Assembly (NCBI GenBank): GCA_002099365.1
Contig: MSED01000007.1
Location: 682,001 to 746,000 of the forward strand
DNA: 64,000 bases
DNA from: Phialophora verrucosa
Lineage: Eukaryota; Ascomycota; Eurotiomycetes; Chaetothyriales; Herpotrichiellaceae
Direction of reading: 5' to 3'
The notes beneath the pieces are model-generated. The model had not been told where the DNA came from and made no database searches. It worked only from the letters and a program-made list of their open reading frames with translations. How positions within the stretch are numbered: position 1 is the first letter of the stretch; every line of letters starts with the position of its first letter. Below are positions 45,254 through 55,987 of this stretch, piece after piece. Made by a program: the position numbers and the translations under genes.

Positions 45254-46158
45254 TTTGCCGGTCTGTAACGGTGATTGCGTTCGATTTTGGGTGGCTCAAA
45301 GAAAACAGACCTCCAAAGATGGCTTGCAGCATCTCGTTGTTCAAGGTCACTTCAAGGTCTCGGTCATCAGGGAAGAAGAGGGGCTCCCATCTCAACGACA
45401 TAATCGAATGAGAGCATCGCGAAATGGGAGTCTCGGCTTCACTTTGAATTTTCCGAACTCCGATAAACACACTGCTTGCCACCCCGGGTTTCACCTCGAG
45501 ATTCCGAGTTCGCGGGGAAAGCAAAGAACAGCAGGACCGGGTTCGGAATCCTGTACGAACTGGTGATCCTTCGCGGAGTGGAAAGTTGCCCCCTTTCTCC
45601 CCAACCCGAGCCAGACCGCACAGCTTCCTCAGGTAACGGTCTCGCTGGGGAAGGAATGGATCTTCCGAGCTACGAAGTCAGAGCCTGGAGCAGTTGCGCA
45701 ATGCTGGTGGCCGTCTTGATGTGCCGCCTCGTATGTCATGGGCCCGGGTTGCAGCCTCTAATGGAGATTTATGGTGACTATGACAGTCGTTAGGGCAAGA
45801 TCTGAGTAGCGTCGGCCATCTCGTCGACCATTTCGAACAGGTCGGTGGGCACGCTGGGAGATGATCTTTGCATTCACCCTAAGACTTGAGATGTCTACGA
45901 GACGGTCATCTACAGAGGCACGCTAAGTTGAATGGTCTTTGAATGGCCTACCGTTGAGAAGGTCGTAACCAACGGACCCTTGTGATCTTTGTGAGCGACC
46001 AAATTTATAATTCTTGCCAATCCTTTCTTGTACGGTGTAGATCATTTCAGGAGACTTGCAAAGTTGAGTAGACCTAGAAAGTCGCGCCAAGTACTGTTTC
46101 AACAAAGTATCAGTAACTAGAAGTCGACTGCCAATCTGCTTCAGACAGAAGAGAATCT
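45254..46158. other. Intergenic / questin-oxidase-like promoter
   Basis: About 900 bp upstream of the questin-oxidase-like gene. Apart from the paired elements at 45498-45551 only short unsupported frames are present. Confidence 0.5.
45498..45551. promoter_or_regulatory. Inverted pair of GATTCCG(A/G)-type elements
   Basis: GAGATTCCGAGTTCG at 45498-45512 and, on the other strand, GGATTCCGAACCCGG (45551-45537) form a divergent pair about 245-300 bp upstream of the questin-oxidase-like ATG. Inverted CGG-containing half-sites are the usual target geometry for dimeric Zn2Cys6 factors. Functional role is inferred. Confidence 0.4.
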
Positions 46159-47070
46159 TCAGCTGACAGGATCACAGATGTCTTCGATGATTGCCCGCTC
46201 CACCTCGCTGGAGTATGGAGGTTGTTCTTTGAAATGCATTTTCCCAGCCGAGGCCTCGATCACGGCACCTGTCATGTCCGGAGATGCCAGAATCTCGTTG
46301 ACTGTCTTAACGATATGGGACACGGGCGTGAGATACCTTGGATCGATCGCGGCCTTGAGCTCCTTGGGCAGGATGTCGGTGTCTACCATTCCCGGAGCTA
46401 TCACGTTCACTCGAATGCCCTCCTTTCTCACTCGCTTGGCAATACTCCTGCCCAGCCCGACCACACCATGTTTGGAGGCAACGTAGAAGGGTGCTTGGCC
46501 CACGGCATACATGCCTGTGCCGCTCGCCGTAAGGATCAGGACGGGAGTCGAGGTTGCCGGTCGTCGGCGGAAGTACCGCAGAGCCAGCAAGCTCGTGTAG
46601 CATTGACCCACGAGATTGATGTCGAGGAGTGTAAGATCTGGAGGTGCCTGCCGGCCCAGAGCATCGGTGACGCGGGGCGAGACCTGGTCGAAGCCACCCC
46701 CTATTCCAGCGTTGCCGTACACTAGAGCCTCGTCAGCACGTCTGCGGTCGCGAGCCCCAGAGCGGAGGGAGACTTGCCAAGATCGATTCTTCCATACCTC
46801 GCAAAGGTCGTGTCAAAAGCGTCGTACATTTGTTCCCACGACCGCACATCCACCTCGAAAAAGTCACCGCCGGCCTTGCTGGTGGTTTCTTTGCCGGCAG
46901 CGGCGTTGTAGTCAAGCACGACAACCTTCCAGCCTTTGGAAGCAAGGTCGTACGCCACACCTTGACCCATGCCGGTCGCTGCAGGAATGTCAGCCACGAT
47001 CTGGTGGAGAGGTTATAAGACGAATACCAGCTCCCACCAGAACTGCGACACGCGCCTCTGAAGTGACCAT
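46159..47070 (-). CDS. Short-chain dehydrogenase/reductase with a GC-AG intron
   Basis: Three exons, 47070-47028, 46978-46778 and 46721-46159, give 268 aa. The first junction yields VAVLVGAATGMGQGVAYDLASKGW, the cofactor-binding start. The second intron (46777-46722, 56 nt) begins with GCAAGT instead of GT, contains a GCTGAC branch site and ends in CTAG. Only this splice joins YGRIDL to VYGNAGIGGG. Catalytic residues are Ser in LTASGTGMY and Tyr/Lys in FYVASKHGVVGL, and IRVNVIAPGMVDTDIL follows. It is an NAD(P)-dependent SDR, substrate unknown. It is co-oriented with the NmrA-like gene upstream. Confidence 0.85.
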
Positions 47071-47701
47071 GTTTCCGCTCTGCGATCAATCGAATTCCGA
47101 CTGCAACAGCTCGTCTGGTGGTTGTTGCACGCTTTGCGCTGGGAAATGTCCTCATTTCTACAAGTAACGGTACTCATCAAGGCCATATGACTGATTAGCC
47201 ATACTCCACAATCCCAGTCTGATGACACAGACTCGCATACCATGGGTCTCGGGGTTCCGGAGCCATATCCTCCAGTTTTGGGTCAACGTCTACCGGACGA
47301 CTTAAAGGAGCTCCGCCGGCCATGTCCGCTGGATGTACCACGGTCTTACGAGAATACTAACCCGCAGATTCTACAGGGGAGTCATGCACAATTCAACTGG
47401 ACGTGACAAGGCGGCGAAGGGACAGATTTAGGCAGGTTCCTTGTACCCTTATGCGAAAGGCGTGGCCCAAGCATTGAAGTATTTTCGCCACCCCACTTCC
47501 GGCATTACTAGTGGTGATGTATATGTATGATCAGACCATAGAAGAGGCAATGGACACAGTGCCTGGACATGACTCAAAGCCACTCTTGGTAGTGCACTAC
47601 ATACTTGTCATTAGCACGATCTATTTCGGCTTCCAACGTCAACAAGGCCGCCAGCCGCACACCCTTGTAATAGTTTGACTATCCTAGAAGAGCGGCGGTT
47701 A
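47071..47701. other. Intergenic
   Basis: About 630 bp between the SDR start and the 3' end of the NmrA-like gene. No feature was recognised. Confidence 0.5.
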
Positions 47702-48646
47702 CTAGATACGGCTTTGTCCGGCCTCATGTAGAACAGAATCTATGATCTTCGTCGAAAGCTCATCCATCTCCTGATTATTCAATTTCGGGAGTCCAAGTTT
47801 GTCATTCCAAATGCGATCACTGAAGTTTCCGGGATGTCCGGCGCCAAAGATGGCTTTGATGAGGAACCCGTACATGGCGGTCTGAATGTCGCCATTCTCC
47901 TTTTCTAGCTCAGCGTAGCTTTGAGCCGCGACGACGGCAGGATCAACTGTTGCTGTGGTCCACTCGGCACCATCCAGATTCTTCGTCGCTGCGATCAAAC
48001 GGTTCTGCGTGATGGTGCCATCTTGGATGTAGATGTCCGCATTTTTCGTCTGGTCCGGCCTCTCCAGCACGCTCGCCACAGCCCGCCCTACGGTACTCAT
48101 TCGCGTAACGCTGATTTCGACATCGCCGCCGCCGTATAGTGTGGCTGTATGTTGTTGAGCATCGATCAGAAATTTCTTTCGTATTCCCCAGTCAAACAGC
48201 ACCCCGTTGTGGATCAGCGTGAACGAGAATTGAGGTGTCGATGCCGCCTTGACTTTGAGGTATTCCTGGACCTCTAGATACCCGGCGTAGACCGGAAGCT
48301 TTCGGTTCTCGGGGTGTGCAGTGTCGCTGCCAAACTCGCTTGCGATGAATCTGGTCACGCCCTGGCGAATAGAGGCATCGATCAGTCCTCTCTGAGTCGC
48401 GAGATTCACCGGAGTTATTGCTGACACGACCGCTTGGATTCCAGCGAGAGCCTTGATGAGCGAGTCGGGAGACGAATAGTCCACTTCGACGACGCTCTGT
48501 CTGCTGTCTGATGCAGGGACCGGGACCTTCTGCTTGTCTCGAGTGAGGATTCTCACTGTGTAGCCTGCATCGAGGAGCTGTTGAACGATATGTGGCCCGA
48601 GGTTGCCGGTAGCTCCAGCTACAGCGACTTGCAGTGTCGAAACCAT
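47702..48646 (-). CDS. NmrA-like / isoflavone reductase-like NAD(P)-binding protein
   Basis: Single exon, about 314 aa from the ATG at 48646 (MVSTLQVAVAGATGNLG). An ATG at 48655 adds three residues. The atypical-SDR dinucleotide motif GATGNLG opens the protein, followed by VRILTRDKQKV (basic patch, NADP(H) preference), VVSAITP and TRFIASEFGSD, as in phenylcoumaran benzylic ether/isoflavone reductase-like proteins. The usual catalytic Lys region is EYLKVKAAS. Such enzymes reduce aromatic or quinone-methide-type substrates. Related fungal genes occur in aromatic catabolic and polyketide clusters. The divergent FAD hydroxylase starts 591 bp away. Confidence 0.85.
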   Translation of the reverse strand: MVSTLQVAVAGATGNLGPHIVQQLLDAGYTVRILTRDKQKVPVPASDSRQSVVEVDYSSPDSLIKALAGIQAVVSAITPVNLATQRGLIDASIRQGVTRFIASEFGSDTAHPENRKLPVYAGYLEVQEYLKVKAASTPQFSFTLIHNGVLFDWGIRKKFLIDAQQHTATLYGGGDVEISVTRMSTVGRAVASVLERPDQTKNADIYIQDGTITQNRLIAATKNLDGAEWTTATVDPAVVAAQSYAELEKENGDIQTAMYGFLIKAIFGAGHPGNFSDRIWNDKLGLPKLNNQEMDELSTKIIDSVLHEAGQSRI

Positions 48647-49237
48647 TCTGAGCACGACTGACGGGAATTATGCCTAAGTGCGAATACAGGCAGAAAGTCA
48701 GTCAAAGCTGGATATAGTTGTTGTGCAACTCTTACTTCGGAGTCGCACATACGCTCACACCGGGAAATACATCTACGCTGGCCCAATTCCCCCTCCGGGG
48801 GTTGCCTTACCCTTTCCGGCGGGGCTTGCTGGCTCCACTCCTTAACCTCGGACAGTGAAAGCGGGTCTCGGAGACGCGGGACTTATGTTGATTGGTGGTT
48901 CTTGAGGATCCGGGACGCCATCTTTCAGTACTGGTACCTATACAGTGACTAGCGAAGAAAGGTCGTTCTTTTGATGCACGGCTACACTCGAACTCCCACA
49001 ATCTTCCCCCATTCGTGTAGTCTGACCGATCCCCCCCGGCTCCTCCAGGATTTGAGACCCTGTGGCGGGCTGTGCATCCGCCACTCGTTTCAGGATCACA
49101 CGGTTGTAGAAAGGCCGTTTCTGGCCTCGATCTCACTGCTCAGACTCCAGAACTACTGTTCGGTCTTCACTCATAGGAACGACCTACCCACCGTCTTGCC
49201 TACATTACCAGCGGTTGGCACATTCCCGACAGCGCCA
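48647..49237. promoter_or_regulatory. Divergent promoter of the NmrA-like and FAD hydroxylase genes
   Basis: About 590 bp between two divergent ATGs. It contains CCCTCCGGGGGTTGCC near 48791 and GATCCCCCCCGG near 49029, weakly similar to the cluster element. The reading frame upstream of the hydroxylase ATG stays open to 48971 but encodes no homologous residues. Confidence 0.4.
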
Positions 49238-50663
49238 ATGGAGTCTTCGCAAGTCACTGATCCCTGGGTGATCGTAGTGGGCGCGGGTCCATCCGGTCTG
49301 CTGTTGGCGATCATGCTTGCCAAAATGGCGGACATCAAAGTGCATGTGCTGGAGGCCGCAGATTCCCTGGATGTGTCTCCGCGAGCGGCGTACTATGCGC
49401 CGCCGGCTGTTCACGTCTTGCGCCGCGCGGGGCTCATGGACGACATTAGATCCGATGGCCAGACCCCCGAGATTACGGCGTGGCGCAAGATGGACGGGAC
49501 TCGACTAGTTATGTTCAGCAACCTGGACATGGCGGATCACCCGGACCGTCTGGCCTGCATGCCGCTGGAAGACCTGGACAGGCTATTGTACCAACACGCC
49601 GTGGCAGAGGCCAATGTGCAAGTCACCTTCAATCATAAGGTGGTCGACGTCGGCCAGGACAAAGATAAGGCTTGGGTGACCGCCGAGACGCCAGAGGGAG
49701 TGAAGAAGTTCGAGGCCAGCTATGTAGTCGGCTGTGACGGAGCGGGGAGTGCAGTGCGGAAGTGTTTGTTCGGCGCACGGAACTATCCTGGATGGACCTG
49801 GGATCGCCAGCTGGTCGCTACAAACGTATGCATACCCCCTATTGTTCCTCCTCACGGAGGCCTGCTTGTCCAGAGCAATCGCTGATCGGCCTGATATCAG
49901 GTGCTTTATCCTTTCGAGAAGCTCGGCTATGCGGACGTGAACTATACCATACATCCAAAGGACTTTAATATGGTCGCGCGACTGACGCGGGAAAAGGACA
50001 ATAGTGGAATCTGGCGGTTCGTTTACTCCGAACCAACATCCATGACCAAAGAAGAGATCGTACAGCGACAGCCGGCAAGGTTTGAGCAGATGTTGATCGG
50101 CCACCCCAAGCCGAGCGATTATACCATCACTGTGCTGAGGCCGTACAAAATCCACCAACGGCTGGTGGATAGGATGAGAGTAGGACGGGTCTTGCTCGCC
50201 GCCGACGCAGCGCATCGTAAGTGTGGACGGGGTTACCTCCGCCTGAAACCCAGTCTCAAGCACTAACTATCTGCGACCAGTCTGCAACCCTTTTGGAGGC
50301 CTGGGCCTGTCGAGTGGCATCGTCGACATTGGCGGACTCTACGAATGCCTTGCCGGCGTGTATCATGCCCTGGCCCCGGATTCGATCCTCGACAAATACT
50401 CCGAAGTGCAGCGCCGCAAGTATCAGACCATGACCGATCCGATCTCGCAAGACAACATCCGCCGTCTCTTTGAACTGGATCCGGATCGAGCCTTGGAAGA
50501 GGACGACTTCCTCAAGTGGCTCAAATCCATTGAAAACAACTCGGAAGAGTCGAAGAAATTCCAGCTCGGCTATATGCAGATCCTGTACGACTACACGCAG
50601 CATTACTTGAAGCCTGCCACGGGGGACTATCCCAAGATGGCAATGGGCAGTGTTGATGGCTAG
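49238..50663 (+). CDS. FAD-dependent aromatic hydroxylase (PHBH/PheA-like monooxygenase)
   Basis: Three exons, 49238-49825, 49901-50216 and 50281-50663, give 428 aa. GxGxxG motif is in WVIVVGAGPSGLLLAI at about residue 10, then PRAAYYAPPAVHVLRRAGL, the DG motif region YVVGCDGAGSAVRK, and the C-terminal FAD-ribityl motif RVLLAADAAHLCNPFGGLGLSSGI. The last is restored by splicing. In most relatives this motif reads LLAGDAAH; the Gly to Ala change (AADAAH) is unusual but keeps the Asp. Group A flavoprotein monooxygenases hydroxylate phenolic rings with NAD(P)H and O2. The enzyme is shorter than phenol hydroxylases because it lacks the thioredoxin-like C-terminal domain. It could activate a ring for the VOC dioxygenase. 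Confidence 0.88.
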
Positions 50664-51523
50664 CGAGCAGGAAATGAGGACTCGAGCACTTTTGATCCTG
50701 TTGCGAGAGCGCAGGATGGAATTAAATACTCTGACAGACGAACCAAAGTCGTGAGGCACGCAAGCACGGCAACGGCGAGAAGCTGCCGTGCTTGAGTTGG
50801 TTCTTTGAAGGATGAAGTACTCTCAAAGCGAGAAGAGTCTGGTGCAACAAACCGGAGTACATCATCCGGTTCCTGGAAGACAGTGAATGTATCCTACTTT
50901 ACCAACAAGCATAGTCTTCAGGTCCTTGCGGTCTTGCTCTTCCGGCCTTGTTGTCTTCCCAAACCACCGAACAGATTGCCTGTCTTGCTGAGCTGACAAG
51001 GGCAAGAAGTGTCTGTCACTTTTGTCGCATGTCGATCGCTTGTCACGAGCTGAAGTAGTCTCAATTAGCGTGACATTTCTCCCGACACCCGTGTCCTTAA
51101 GCATCCTTCCCTAGCAACCACTTGGTCCCCCAAGCCCCATAGAGAAAAACGGCCTCATTAGAGAAGAACAGCTCGGCCTACAACTCCAAGCTTTGATCTT
51201 GTACACCCATACCCTTATCTTGGCACTATGCGGACATCTTATTGAGTAAACACTGGCCCAAGGGCATTCCCTCCATCAACCAGGTTCCACTGCAAGAGAT
51301 CCTGTGCGAGGTCTGGAAGCTGATCATGGTTTTCTTCATTATTCTCCTGACCATCTTGGATGGGCCGGTTGCATTGAGTAGTACTCGTCCCATAATCAAC
51401 GCTGCAGTCGGTTCGGTCAGCAATCAGATACGTTTTCTTATTTGAAACGGGACACGTTGATGACGCTGTCCCCGTTGCCGCGAGGGTGCCAGCCTATCAG
51501 CGCCCTCGAGGACAGTAATGTAC
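50664..51523. other. Convergent intergenic region
   Basis: About 860 bp between the stop of the FAD hydroxylase and the 3' end of the Zn2Cys6 gene. No supported gene. Confidence 0.5.
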
Positions 51524-54415
51524 TTACAGCTGGTCGTAGGTGTCAGGCTTCGTGGCGGTCAGCAACATTCAGGCATATTTGGCCCCAGTCTCGGGTGGCA
51601 CTTACCAATAGAGTACACGACAGTTCTGCAGCAAAGTCGAACATGGCGTCATCGATCACGGGATCATTTTGGAGCGCTTCTGTTTCTGGGGCAGGTCAGC
51701 AATGCTGCAATCTATGGGAGTCTGCCCTTTGAGGAGAACGGCCTACCGGGAAATTTCTGTTTGGCCTTTTCGATAAAGTCCCTGGCGATGCTGCCGAGTT
51801 CACCAAGCCGCGTCAAAATGACTCTGCCAGAGGTCAAGAACTCCACGCGGCCGAGCAGTCCCATAACGATTTCCATCAGGGCTACGTCGTTCTCCGCCGT
51901 GGGAGCTAGGGGATTTGCGACGACGGCGATGAAGAGGGTGATGATTGCTGTCATTGGAAAGTGAATCGCAAGCCTAGCAGCCATGTGTTAGTTGCCGGCG
52001 GGACAGAAGACTGGGACTTTGCTGAAAGCGAGTGCGCATTTGGAAGGAATATACCAGGACGATGTGTACGCTTCCACCTTGATTTGGGACGTTAGTAGGC
52101 ACATTGACCGGGCGGCTTTGGTCCCAGAAGCCATGATTTGTTCGAAATTGGTCGTGTCGGCTTGGGACAGCGGCTGGACGGACGTTTCGGGGTGGAAGAT
52201 ATTTGTGGGTTTGCTGGCCCTCTCCAGAACCATGAGGTGCTCATAGTAAAATAAATGAAGGCTCAGGGCTCTGTAGAGCTCTTTAGGTGAAGCAAATGCC
52301 GATTCCTGAAGGAGTCCGCCGGGCCGCAGGGCGTACGCGCCCACGAGAACCGACTCCTTCCACCGAGTGAGCTCATTGTGCAGGGTCGAGAGCACGTTCA
52401 ACCGGACACTCGGTGATTTCATGTGAGCCGACGGCGAGTAGACCAGTTTGGCTACCCTAGAGCCAAACCGCGCCATTTGCGTGAAGGCCAGGAAAAAGTC
52501 GAATCGGTTATCGGGTACGTCTGCTGAGTCTCTATCGGTGCAGTTCTCATTCTCGAAGATGTGCCGCGGGAAAGGACATGTGATATGGGAGTCATCAATG
52601 ACCTAGATGCATCGTGCACTGTCAGTGGCAGACCACCGATCGCTGACAAGGTGAACAACACCTACCGCGGGCCGGCCGCTTCGGTATGCTAGCATTTTAT
52701 CCATGCAGTAGATACTCCAGAAGATCCGACATCTCTCGTTGACCTCGTCATCCGAGAGATTCCACTTTGCCTGAGAGTATTTGTGCATTCCTAACCCCAT
52801 AGCCAGGCGGCTCGCAATGCCTATGCTAATGTATTCAGCTTGTGGACCTCCGAGGCAATTGTGATTCTGTGCCTGTAATGACCTCCAGTTAGTAGATGCT
52901 TAGACAGCTCGCCGGGGTGCGGGCTTACTGTCAAAGCGAAGATCTACGGTACCTGTCAGTGCCTAATTTCTTTTGTCCGTGCGAGGTGTCAGAGTCTTAC
53001 CTGCACTGTTTGTACTGTGACCCTGTAATACAGCAGATTGGTTTGGACTGAAAGGACGTTTTCAAGGAGCGCTGAGGCTTGCTTCTCGGATTGGTCGAAC
53101 GATGCCGGCGTGCCAGCCGATCGGGCTGCCCGGCACCCCAGCGCAAGAACGGCGCTATACAGCGCATACCAGGACACATCTGACTGGGAAGGGTTGCTCC
53201 AAAACTGCTCACACTGCTCTAAGAAGCGGGAGCGGTGAACCAGTGGAAGCGTCCTGCCGTGCGAGTCAATTGCCGCGGTCATAAAGGGACCCGAAGGCTG
53301 CCTCGGTCACCCACCATTGGATCTGGTCAAAGTATGCTTGTGACGGCTTGTCAGCTGTAGTATTCATCAGAGCATGGGAGAACCCACCGTTAACGTACTC
53401 CCTGGCGGTGTCGACGTCAGGAAGTGTCTTTCGGAGCCTTTCGGCGTCAATGACGCGGTCGCAGGCATTACTCGATGGTAATTTGAGCCGAGATATCAGA
53501 CTGTGCAGCATGTCGTGCAATGCCTTGGAGCCGGTGGCGTTGCCGGCGACCTGAGACACCCACGGTGCTGCTTTGGAGAGGATGGGGATCACGCACGGCG
53601 GCGCTTTCCAGGTTGTCAGCGAAGGAGACGTCCAAGGGTGTAGCCTAGGTCTGGGAAACCTTGCCTGAGTATTCTTGGCCATTCTGAACCACGAGCATTA
53701 GCTTCAGCATCTCAAGACATCCTCAATTATGCCCAGTTGCCTTACCTCTCCTGTGGTCATGGTCGAGGCATCATCTGAGTGACAGTCTGTCTCGTTTGGC
53801 GACCACAGAACCCGGTCTACCACCTCGCCCTCGCTCGGATCCGAAAGCCAGCGTGCCTCGCTTGCACTCACGGCTCCGGCAACTCCATCACCCTGCACAC
53901 CCTGCTGTGTGGTTTCTGCACGTTGCTCGGCTTGTCCAGCGGGCTCGCGGGTGCTGATTGCCTGACTGTCTTCGATGCCATTGACGGCGAAATTCTCGTA
54001 CAGTGCCCAGCTGTCGCTTACACCCTCGTTTCGCAAGGTTGCTTCCATCTGCTTGAGACGCTTGTCCATATCTGATCAGATCAGAGTGTGTTAACGGCCA
54101 GTCCGGCTTCTCTGCGGAAAGAAGATTGTCGCGGTGGTGACGGGCCATTCTTCGACGTACCCGGAGCCATGAAGCCGACATACTGCTTCCTCTTTGCTCT
54201 CTCAGGATATCGACATGTGAGATGATGGTCCTGCAGAGGAGTCAGCCACGGCGATGGAGTACACTGTGTGATCTTCAGGAGGCACCTTGCAGTATTTGCA
54301 CGCTGGCCTCACGCCGTCACCTGTCCGAGCACCATTACCTATCATGATCGCCACTCATTGGGGTCGCCAGTCACCTACACTTGGTCTTTTTCACTCTGCA
54401 AACCTCGCAGGCCAT
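51524..54415 (-). CDS. Zn2Cys6 transcription factor with fungal_trans domain, putative cluster regulator
   Basis: Twelve exons: 54415-54379, 54320-54286, 54230-54161, 54071-53746, 53664-53315, 53253-53001, 52943-52929, 52872-52666, 52602-52055, 51973-51747, 51685-51606 and 51529-51524, giving 717 aa. The first three exons together build a perfect zinc cluster, C-x2-C-x6-C-x6-C-x2-C-x6-C (starting MACEVCRVKKTKC). A coiled-coil-like linker MDKRLKQMEATL follows. The middle homology domain shows PLVHRSRFLEQCEQFW, EYISIGIASRLAMGLGMH, NERCRIFWSIYCMDKMLAYRSGRPAVIDD and SSWLAIHFPMTAIITLF. Exon 7 is only 15 nt (IFALT). The final exon is 6 nt (Leu-stop); reading through the last intron instead would stop at 51543. 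It is the only regulator inside the cluster. Confidence 0.85.
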
Positions 54416-55657
54416 GATTCAAATGTCGGTCTTGCAGCCAATAGCCTGTCTTCGCTCAGGATAGGTGGTGCAGCGATGAGTGGCGCAACTGGCACCAGGA
54501 AGGTGTTTTATTGAAGGAACTCATCCCTAGAGCAGGCTGTGCTGCGGGGCAAAGGATCAGGCGACAGACCAAGCCAAGCGGGGTACCAAACGTAGCCAAT
54601 GAGCCGGGAGCTGAAGTTGCAGACACCTGAGGCAAGTCTACATACGAATTGGCCTTGCACTAGGCGTTCGCTGCATCCTCATGGACGCCACAGTTCAGGA
54701 TCTCGTAACACATAAGCCTCCAGACAAGCTGGCGGTCCAATGGATCGTCTCGCCCACCCAACCCCCAGGCCGGGGCCCCCGCGCGGTGGCGGGACCTGGG
54801 TGCCCGATACCGGAGGACGAATGGCGAAACTGCATTCACAAAATCATTGATGCGCATTGGGCGGTGGGTTGCTTTCCAAGGCATTATGGAGAAGAGGATT
54901 CGGTTCCATGGGTGCTCGCCTGTCGAACTCCCATGGTCTTGTGCAGCCTCGCAGGTCGATGCACACAAGCTGGTCATCCATTGCAGTATTTTGGCAGAGG
55001 AGAGGCAGTTCTGCCAGTGTCAGTCCGACCTGGACACAGATCTCTCCGGAGCCTCTGCCTCGATCAATGGGTTCTTAAGCGGGTGACTCAAAGCGTGGCT
55101 AGGTGTTTCGAGCCGTGCTGAGTTTAAGGACTGGTACTTCGCAGCTGTCTAAGACGCATCCGTGGTCACGCTCACTGTGCAAGAGTTTGTTCAAACATAA
55201 TCACCGTGGCTGTCAAAGGGTCGGTGCACGGTTCTCGTCCTCGGTTTTCGCGAACTCGCACTCAGATCTGTGAAAGTCCTCGAGGCTTCGGGCTGCTTCC
55301 GAATCAAGCATCGCGCGGCCCTCGGCCCGGGATTTGGAGCTGACAACTTGCATTCCGGGGCCCGGGAATTGGACCAGAGGGACATCCAGGCGGGCTCCGG
55401 ACTTTCGGCTGTTGCTTAGGCACCAAAGTAATAACCCGTTTAAGCAATGTGGCTACTTTCGGCTCCCGGAATCGAAGATATGCACCGCAATGTGCTGCGT
55501 AGTTCGACGCTCTACTGTGTGTGTTGCCGATAAAGGAGCCAATGTGACGAAATGTGTACAATAGGCAAAGGGGGTCAAAGACTTTTAACACTCTCAACGT
55601 CATGAACCATGGCGCTAGTAATCTAATATGGTTGCGTAGAATCTATAGTATGTTGTC
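54416..55657. other. Intergenic / regulator promoter
   Basis: About 1.2 kb upstream of the Zn2Cys6 gene. Two open frames (54681-55121 plus, 54660-54977 minus) have no recognisable family. It contains the ATTCCGGGG palindrome at 55352 and a further CCCGGAATC site at 55465. Confidence 0.45.
55352..55369. promoter_or_regulatory. Imperfect palindrome ATTCCGGGGCCCGGGAAT
   Basis: An 18-bp inverted repeat with one mismatch pair around the centre, built from two facing ATTCC(G/C)GGG half-sites. A third half-site (GATTCCGGG on the minus strand, 55473-55465) lies about 100 bp away. The layout suits a dimeric Zn2Cys6 protein, possibly the adjacent regulator itself, whose ATG is about 940 bp away. Inferred. 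Confidence 0.4.
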
Positions 55658-55858
55658 TTACACTCCCCGCGTAACACTGTGGCCAATTGCGTCCTGTATC
55701 CGAAGCAGCGTGAACCCCAGACTATCAGCCGTACTATGAGCCTCGCAGCGCTCACGGTCGCTGTTCATGGACATTAAATGAAGGCACCCCCCAGGTCTCA
55801 GAATCGTAGTGACGACCCGTTGATATACCATGCCGGAGTACAAGGTTGAGTCCGACCC
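55658..55858 (-). pseudogene. C-terminal remnant resembling a SAM-dependent methyltransferase
   Basis: A minus-strand frame of about 65 residues ending at 55658 reads GSDSTLYSGMVYQRVV, then ILRPGGCLHLMSMNSDRE, then ADSLGFTLLRIQDAIGHSVTRGV. The RPGG-x-LHLMSMN pattern recalls the post-motif strand of class I methyltransferases. The rest of such a protein, including the glycine-rich SAM motif, is not found upstream, where the plus-strand PEP-mutase relic begins. I call it a truncated remnant; it could also be a last exon whose earlier exons I failed to see. Confidence 0.3.
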
Positions 55859-55987
55859 TTTACGTAAAAGTACAAATGATCAGGCTGCAAGAGAAAGACA
55901 GCATTTGCTCAGTGTGTGAAATTGCCGGCAAGAGCAAGCATCCGAGCCGCTCCAGTGCCCATGGTGCGCACAGGAGAACTGCCTGCC

